64,000 bases of DNA, taken from the NCBI GenBank assembly GCA_022316685.1, contig JAKJHU010000039.1:7621808-7685807 (forward strand), in the 5' to 3' direction. A program made the translations under genes and the position numbers. The notes below the pieces were generated by a model, which saw only the letters and a program-made list of their open reading frames with translations, was not told the DNA's origin and did not search any database. The stretch is from Progne subis subis. Taxonomy: Eukaryota; Chordata; Aves; Passeriformes; Hirundinidae. Positions 61,101 to 64,000 of this stretch are shown here, in pieces (position 1 is the stretch's first letter; each line of letters opens with the position of its first letter).

Positions 61101-64000
61101 AAATTGGTCTTAGAAGACAGCATCTAATATTGACATAGCAATTGAAAATTTTTATCTCTAAGAGTCAACTTACAAAACATCTATTGACAAAATAAAGCTG
61201 ACTTGTTTATCACTCTGCAGATTAGTATCTTTCTTACTGTGCTCTAACCATATGACTACAACAGTAGAAATTGAGTGAGATAGTTTCTTCAGCTGGATCC
61301 TGTTTTCTGAAATACTGTAGAATTTTGTTCTTTGTTTTGTTTTGTGGTAACATAGTAACTGTTCTCTTCCCCAGTCGTCCAGCAGTTGCATTAATTCGGA
61401 AATTGATAGCAGTGTTAGAATCTATTGAACGTCTACCTCTCCACTTGTATGATACACCAGGATCTACATACAATCTTCAGGTAAATGCACAGTGAAAACA
61501 GCATATCACACTGAGTGGTGCACAACTGAAGGTTATATGTTGTACACCTTGTCTGCAAGAATCACTTCTTATAGAAGTGGATAGAATTAGGTAAAGAGTG
61601 ACCAGATTTTGGTGTCTGTCTCCTCTAATAGATGCATGGCTGTTCCTCTACTGTCACTTTAACACTGTAAGGTAAAAGTAAATTTTGATTGACGAGATAA
61701 TGTATTTGTTCTTCCTTTTGTGTTGTCTTTATATGGGAACATGCCCTCTGGGTTAAAGGGCATGTTACTACAATTACAAGACAGTTATTAGTAAGAACAG
61801 GAGATTGGCTTTAAAGGGTCCTATCTATGGCTCTGTTCAGTTGGTAATGCAAGATGCCTTCAGGCTCAGCAGCTTCTTTTACAGAAAACTTGGCAGTTTG
61901 GCTGGAATATTACTTGTTTTTTCCTAGTTTGAGTGGAGTCTTATTTTTTTCTATTCGAAAGCACAGTTCAGGATTTTGCAACATTGGTAGGAAAGTATAA
62001 ATTTATGGTTTCATGTTAAATATCTAGGAAAAAGTTGCAAAACCACTGTTACTGTTCAGTATTTTTAAAAATAGTTTTCAGTTTCTATATTATTGTATTT
62101 GCTAGTCAACAAATTAAAGCTATGAAGACAAAGGAAATTTGAGAAAATGTTAGCTGAGTGTGTAATTGACTTGCATGTTGTCATAGTAAAGAATTTTTTG
62201 GATAATTGAAAAAAGGTAGTACTAGGAAATTACTTTTTAAAGCATTTCATTAGAATATAGTGCTTATGTTAGAGCAACAAAGATACTTGTTAGGCCACAA
62301 AAATGGTTGTAGTGAATACTGTTTTTATTAAACTACCAAAACCTAAACAGGAAAGCCTATATTAATGTTTAGCTGTTCTTTCAGATACTGACAAGGCGCT
62401 TGAGGTTTCGTTTGGAACGTGCCTCAGGGGAGACGTCTTTGATAGATCGAACGGGTAGAATGCTAAAGATGGAGCCACTGGCAACCGTTGAATCTCTAGA
62501 ACAGTATCTCCTGAAAATGGTGAGCTGCATACCACACACAGAGTTCACAGGGAATAGTTACATTCTGCTTCTTTAATATTTGATTTCTTTTCTTTCATCT
62601 GTAGGTAGCAAAGCAATGGTACGACTTTGATAGGGCTTCATTTGTTTTTGTACGAAAGCTACGAGAAGGCCAGACGTTTGTGTTCAGGCATCAACATGAT
62701 TTTGATGAAAATGGAATTATTTACTGGATTGGAACAAATGCAAAGTGAGTTTTTCAAGGCTAGATATTTTAAAATCAGACACAATAAACTGTAATCCATA
62801 AGGCAGGATGGGGACAAAGAATTCATAATGAAACGAAGGCTGTTATTTTCTTAGAAGTAGGAGGTATCTTTTAATCAATAGAATTGCATTTCTTTTGGAT
62901 CTGCTTAAATAATAGAAAAATATAAGTCACTTCTGTTGAGAATTTGTTTGTATGCTTCCTTAAGAAGTTGAGGGCGTGGAGAAGTTTGGATCTTTGTTTT
63001 TGCTTTCCATGGTTCTGTTTGATTTTGTTGGTTTGGGTTTTTTCCTTTGCTACAGTGTTTTAAAAAACAAACAAACAAAATGAGGTTTGGAACATACCTG
63101 AAGTTGTCTAATTATCTAAAATTATATTGATAATTTTGATGTGTGATAAACTCACTGTTCTATGCAATTTACAGTAAATGTCAAATATTGCTGAAGCCAT
63201 TTTTTTTAAAATTGAAGTATTAATTGAACAGTATATTTCTCTTTTTAAATACAGAACTGCATATGAGTGGGTAAATCCAGCAGCCTATGGATTAGTAGTG
63301 GTTACATCCTCAGAAGGAAGAAATCTGCCTTATGGTCGTTTGGAGGACATCCTGAGCCGTGACAGTTCAGCTCTCAATTGTCACACTAATGATGATAAGA
63401 ATGCTTGGTTTGCCATAGATCTTGGCCTTTGGGTTGTACCATCCGCTTACACATTACGCCATGCTCGAGGTTATGGGCGGTCTGCTCTCAGAAATTGGGT
63501 TTTCCAGGTATCTAAGGATGGACAGAACTGGACTACTTTGTATACTCATGTTGATGACTGTAGTCTCAATGAACCAGGGTATGTCAGTGTATTTTATCAC
63601 TTTTCATAAAACTGAGTGTGGTTAAAAATGCATTTGACTGTCGACTAATTTAATGTGTACTGTGGTTGTAATGGTGTATCTATCTAAAGAAGTGGTAAGT
63701 GATACAAATAATCAAGGATGGGCTGGAGAATAAGTGGTTCATAGGTTCTCTGTGTGGTTCACATAATGGTATTTGTGTTTTTCCATCACTGTAAATCTTG
63801 CCTTTTGTTTTTTGACAAAACCATAACACCAACACTCATCCAAAGTTTGCCTTGGTGTTGATAGGTTTATATGTCTTGTAATGTGCATACATGATCAGTG
63901 TTATGGCTTTGTTTGCTTTGGTACTAAGGTTTTTTGGTCTTGTCTCTTTTTTCCTGTTACCTACCAACACTTCTTTCTAATAAACTTCAAGGTCTACAGC
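31009..64000 (+). CDS. HECTD1: HECTD1, HECT-type E3 ubiquitin ligase, N-terminal part (gene runs off the right edge)
   Basis: Twenty-two coding exons, the last cut after 9 nt, join in frame with GT-AG introns to give residues 1 to about 1195 of a protein near 2600 residues in vertebrates. It opens [18 protein letters not shown], identical to the remembered vertebrate N-terminus. Order visible: armadillo/HEAT-like region (about 1-380), ankyrin repeats (about 395-482), a Lys/Glu-rich linker, a helical part, an acidic stretch (about 627-660), a Trp-rich beta segment ([12 protein letters not shown]), a long conserved middle region, and from about 1105 the start of the SUN-like domain. The MIB/HERC2 and HECT domains, including the catalytic Cys, lie outside. 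From family knowledge, HECTD1 transfers ubiquitin to substrates including HSP90 and APC and is needed for neural tube closure in mouse. Conservation is near complete and no defect is seen. Confidence 0.97.
32664..32687. repeat. 24-bp palindrome
   Basis: TTAAAATGCCA (32664-32674) and TGGCATTTTAA (32677-32687) are exact reverse complements separated by TT. It lies in intron 2 with no known role. Confidence 0.7.
37873..37979. repeat. Local imperfect direct duplication
   Basis: ACTCTCAGAA at 37873 begins about 38 bp that recur from 37941. Both copies share ATTTATTTAGCTAAAAGAAA; they are separated by about 30 bp of ATTT-rich sequence. It looks like a small segmental slip, not a mobile element. 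Confidence 0.6.
39244..39265. repeat. Short (TG)n repeat
   Basis: TG dinucleotides with one CTG interruption. A minor simple repeat. Confidence 0.7.
41630..42775 (+). mobile_element. CR1 LINE fragment, reverse-transcriptase part and 3' region, left piece
   Basis: Sense-strand reading gives CR1 reverse-transcriptase segments: [14 protein letters not shown] near 41720, [10 protein letters not shown] near 41925-41954, and FADDTKL at 42167-42187, the last holding the two catalytic Asp residues. Frames are broken by stops and indels, so it is dead. The copy is 5'-truncated, as most CR1s are. The 3' part (ending near GACAGTACAAGG at 42760-42772) resumes at about 43716, after an LTR insertion. Confidence 0.88.
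42776..43711 (-). mobile_element. Solo LTR inside the CR1 copy, antisense to HECTD1
   Basis: This is about 936 bp between the two CR1 pieces. On the minus strand it begins with a TTGGGTTTG-type start, followed by GGTAGCAGAGGGAGCTACA and a repeated GCAGCCCATGGA motif (several copies between 43200 and 43400). A TAATAAAT poly(A)-type signal lies near 42960, and the end reads AGCTATGGTCAATCCACTA. I recognise this as an avian ERV LTR type from memory; no internal viral gene is present. I could not find a matching direct repeat at its ends, and the left edge is uncertain by a few bases. Confidence 0.7.
43716..43877 (+). mobile_element. CR1 LINE 3' end, right piece
   Basis: From TGCCCAGAGAAGCTGTGGAT through GAACCTGG-like sequence to CTTTAAGGTCCCTTTCAACC and CATTCTGTGATG, this is the typical CR1 3' UTR ending in the short ATTCTGTGAT-type unit. 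It continues the copy that starts at 41630. Roughly 100 bp that I would expect between the pieces are missing. Confidence 0.85.
46161..46395 (+). CDS. HECTD1: HECTD1 exon 3
   Basis: The acceptor is TTCCCTGCAG and the donor is GTAAGT. The 235 nt encode residues 47-125, armadillo-like helices including [20 protein letters not shown] and [14 protein letters not shown]. The frame is open upstream of the acceptor for some 100 bases, but that part reads as intron. Confidence 0.96.
46396..47291 (+). other. HECTD1 intron 3
   Basis: This is a 0.9-kb AT-rich intron. I see no repeat or RNA gene in it. Confidence 0.85.
47292..47519 (+). CDS. HECTD1: HECTD1 exon 4
   Basis: The acceptor is TTGGCATAG and the donor is GTAATG. 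The 228 nt encode residues 126-201, an armadillo-like repeat unit ([20 protein letters not shown] through [11 protein letters not shown]). It is in phase 0 at both ends. Confidence 0.96.
47520..50062 (+). other. HECTD1 intron 4
   Basis: This is 2.5 kb of AT-rich DNA with no coding, repeat or RNA signal that I can name. Confidence 0.8.
50063..50344 (+). CDS. HECTD1: HECTD1 exon 5
   Basis: The acceptor is TTTCTTAG and the donor is GTAAGA. The 282 nt encode residues 202-295: [20 protein letters not shown], a Gly/Ala/Ser-rich low-complexity loop ([19 protein letters not shown]), then a helix ([13 protein letters not shown]). The loop differs slightly from the human sequence as I recall it. Phase 0 at both ends. 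Confidence 0.96.
50637..50907 (+). CDS. HECTD1: HECTD1 exon 6
   Basis: The acceptor is TTTCCAG and the donor is GTAAGC. The 271 nt encode residues 296-385: [20 protein letters not shown], then a long hydrophobic helix ([20 protein letters not shown]), a Ser/Gly linker, and [20 protein letters not shown] leading into the ankyrin part. It ends in phase 1; the Ala codon is split G|CT. The intron to its left (50345-50636) is 292 nt. Confidence 0.96.
51210..51286 (+). CDS. HECTD1: HECTD1 exon 7 (ankyrin repeats begin)
   Basis: The acceptor is ATCTTTCAG and the donor is GTAAAT. The 77-nt exon encodes residues 386-411: [20 protein letters not shown] and [14 protein letters not shown] is the ankyrin G-TPLH-type turn and first helix. 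Confidence 0.96.
51374..51472 (+). CDS. HECTD1: HECTD1 exon 8 (ankyrin repeats)
   Basis: The acceptor is CTCTAACAG and the donor is GTATGA. The 99 nt encode residues 412-444: [12 protein letters not shown] ends one ankyrin unit, and [17 protein letters not shown] starts the next. Phase 0 at both ends. Confidence 0.96.
51798..51912 (+). CDS. HECTD1: HECTD1 exon 9 (ankyrin repeats)
   Basis: The acceptor is TGTTCTCAG and the donor is GTGAGT. The 115 nt encode residues 445-482: [20 protein letters not shown] followed by [18 protein letters not shown], a textbook ankyrin unit. It ends in phase 1. The intron to its left (51473-51797) shows nothing of note. Confidence 0.96.
52455..52629 (+). CDS. 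HECTD1: HECTD1 exon 10
   Basis: The acceptor is TTTTTCCAG and the donor is GTAATA. The 175 nt encode residues 483-540: DWMCPVN, a Lys/Asp/Glu-rich linker ([16 protein letters not shown]), then [18 protein letters not shown]. It starts in phase 1 and ends in phase 2. The intron to its left (51913-52454) is plain AT-rich sequence. Confidence 0.95.
52630..53894 (+). other. HECTD1 intron 10
   Basis: This is 1.27 kb of AT-rich intron. No repeat or RNA gene is recognised. Confidence 0.8.
53895..54033 (+). CDS. HECTD1: HECTD1 exon 11
   Basis: The acceptor is CTTTTAAAG, an unusual purine-rich ending, and the donor is GTAGGA. The 139 nt encode residues 541-587: [20 protein letters not shown] and [17 protein letters not shown], helical in character. 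It is conserved against the remembered human protein. Confidence 0.95.
54224..54394 (+). CDS. HECTD1: HECTD1 exon 12
   Basis: The acceptor is GTATTACAG and the donor is GTAAGT. The 171 nt encode residues 588-644. They open with four Asp ([20 protein letters not shown]) and close with the acidic stretch [14 protein letters not shown]. Phase 0 at both ends. Confidence 0.96.
55040..55131 (+). mobile_element. CR1 3'-end remnant
   Basis: CCCTGCCTGAGCAGGGGTTT, then GACTAAATGGCTTCC, then CTCAACTATTTTGTGATTCT, is the familiar 3' tail of a CR1 LINE, diverged. Only the last hundred bases or so are present, as usual for heavily 5'-truncated copies. Confidence 0.8.
55400..55425 (+). repeat. 26-base poly(C) run
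   Basis: An uninterrupted run of C lies 57 bases before the acceptor of HECTD1 exon 13. It is read in the sense direction of the transcript. Its length is likely to vary and may be imprecise in an assembly. Confidence 0.9.
55483..55705 (+). CDS. HECTD1: HECTD1 exon 13
   Basis: The acceptor is GTTATTACAG. The donor is GTAGAC, weak. The 223 nt encode residues 645-718: the acidic [10 protein letters not shown], then [20 protein letters not shown] and [20 protein letters not shown]. The weak donor is accepted because the split Glu codon (G|AA) and the following SRSEFLEK restore the known protein. Confidence 0.94.
55706..58167 (+). other. HECTD1 intron 13
   Basis: This is 2.46 kb, strongly AT-rich. 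A pseudo-acceptor TTTTGCAG near 55793 is followed by an early in-frame stop. No repeat is recognised. Confidence 0.8.
58168..58431 (+). CDS. HECTD1: HECTD1 exon 14
   Basis: The acceptor is TTTTAAATAG, a poor match, and the donor is the strong GTAAGT. The 264 nt encode residues 719-806: [20 protein letters not shown], a Ser/Thr/Pro linker, then [20 protein letters not shown] and [20 protein letters not shown]. It ends in phase 1 (G|GG). Confidence 0.95.
58547..58623 (+). CDS. HECTD1: HECTD1 exon 15
   Basis: The acceptor is ATGTTGCAG and the donor is GTTGGT, non-optimal at +3. The 77 nt encode residues 807-832: [20 protein letters not shown] and KTKQK, a strongly basic segment. The frame joins [13 protein letters not shown] in the next exon. 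Confidence 0.94.
58624..60029 (+). other. HECTD1 intron 15
   Basis: This is 1.4 kb of AT-rich intron. No repeat or RNA gene is recognised. Confidence 0.8.
60030..60164 (+). CDS. HECTD1: HECTD1 exon 16
   Basis: The acceptor is CATTTGTAG and the donor is GTAAGT. The 135 nt encode residues 833-877: [45 protein letters not shown]. Phase 0 at both ends. Confidence 0.96.
60387..60533 (+). CDS. HECTD1: HECTD1 exon 17
   Basis: The acceptor is TGTCTTTCAG and the donor is GTGAGT. The 147 nt encode residues 878-926: [20 protein letters not shown] and [20 protein letters not shown], helical. Phase 0 at both ends. Confidence 0.96.
60894..60988 (+). CDS. HECTD1: HECTD1 exon 18
   Basis: The acceptor is CCCCTCTTAG after a T run and the donor is GTAAAA. 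The 95 nt encode residues 927-957: [31 protein letters not shown]. It ends in phase 2 (AG|T, Ser). Confidence 0.95.
61375..61480 (+). CDS. HECTD1: HECTD1 exon 19
   Basis: The acceptor is CTTCCCCAG and the donor is GTAAAT. The 106 nt encode residues 958-993: [35 protein letters not shown]. The intron to its left (60989-61374) holds nothing recognised. Confidence 0.96.
61481..62384 (+). other. HECTD1 intron 19
   Basis: This is a 0.9-kb AT-rich intron. I see nothing of note. Confidence 0.8.
62385..62519 (+). CDS. HECTD1: HECTD1 exon 20
   Basis: The acceptor is TTCTTTCAG and the donor is GTGAGC. The 135 nt encode residues 994-1038: [45 protein letters not shown]. Phase 0 at both ends. Confidence 0.96.
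62605..62744 (+). CDS. HECTD1: HECTD1 exon 21
   Basis: The acceptor is CATCTGTAG. The donor GTGAGT starts at 62745, inside AAAGTGAGT; the boundary is fixed because the split Lys codon AA|A joins [12 protein letters not shown]. The 140 nt encode residues 1039-1084: [35 protein letters not shown]. Confidence 0.95.
62745..63254 (+). other. HECTD1 intron 21
   Basis: This is a 510-nt intron with a short CAAA run near 63068 and nothing else recognised. Confidence 0.8.
63255..63578 (+). CDS. HECTD1: HECTD1 exon 22 (SUN-like domain begins)
   Basis: The acceptor is AAATACAG and the donor is GTATGT. The 324 nt encode residues 1085-1192: [20 protein letters not shown], then [30 protein letters not shown] and [19 protein letters not shown] with the following Tyr/Leu/Arg pattern is typical of galactose-binding-like beta folds, including the SUN (Sad1/UNC) domain assigned to HECTD1. 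The exon ends in phase 2. Confidence 0.95.
63992..64000 (+). CDS. HECTD1: HECTD1 exon 23, first nine bases
   Basis: The acceptor is AACTTCAAG. The nine bases complete a split Gly (GG|G) and give Ser-Thr and the start of Ala, matching NEPGSTA in the known protein. The window ends here, so the exon and the remaining half of the gene are cut off. Confidence 0.8.

Overview
The window is vertebrate nuclear DNA, most likely from a bird. The evidence is AT-rich intron and intergenic DNA with isolated CpG islands, split genes with GT-AG introns, a CR1 LINE with its characteristic 3' end, and three solo LTRs of types I recognise from avian (especially neoavian/passerine) genomes. Assignment to birds is strong; the order is a guess.

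Two protein-coding genes lie head to tail on the + strand, in the same relative order and orientation as I recall for human chromosome 14. (1) Positions 1 to about 10.4 kb hold the 3' end of HEATR5A: six coding exons (153-300, 978-1250, 3668-3892, 6720-6874, 8239-8452, 8730-9031) encode the last 438 residues, followed by an AT-rich 3' UTR with its last good poly(A) signal at 10371. (2) Positions 10.4-28.4 kb are an intergenic stretch in which I find no gene. It holds simple repeats, a 29-base A run and an isolated CpG cluster at 24.36-24.74 kb. (3) A CpG-island promoter at 28.43-29.3 kb starts HECTD1. Its first exon is noncoding and ends at 28797. The start codon is at 31009 in exon 2, and 21 further coding exons (the last only 9 nt long here) encode residues 1 to about 1195 before the window ends inside the gene.

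HECTD1 encodes a very large HECT-type E3 ubiquitin ligase. The window covers its N-terminal armadillo/HEAT-like region, the ankyrin repeats, an acidic linker, the middle conserved region and the start of the SUN (Sad1/UNC-like) domain. The MIB/HERC2 and catalytic HECT domains lie beyond the window. HEATR5A encodes a HEAT-repeat protein whose paralogue acts with AP-1 clathrin adaptors. No sequence evidence links the two proteins in one pathway.

Transposable elements sit in introns. Two adjacent solo LTRs (4029-5424 and 5511-6064, each with a 5-bp target-site duplication) lie in a HEATR5A intron. A CR1 fragment interrupted by a third solo LTR (41.63-43.88 kb) lies in the 15-kb second intron of HECTD1, and a short CR1 3' end is at about 55.04-55.13 kb. 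All three LTRs are antisense to the host gene. I found no undescribed system. The points most worth checking are the antisense LTR promoters, the 26-base C run beside a HECTD1 splice acceptor, the upstream ORF that crosses the first HECTD1 intron, and the unexplained CpG cluster at 24.4 kb. All exon boundaries were read by eye using splice dinucleotides, reading-frame continuity and remembered protein sequences; nothing was computed.
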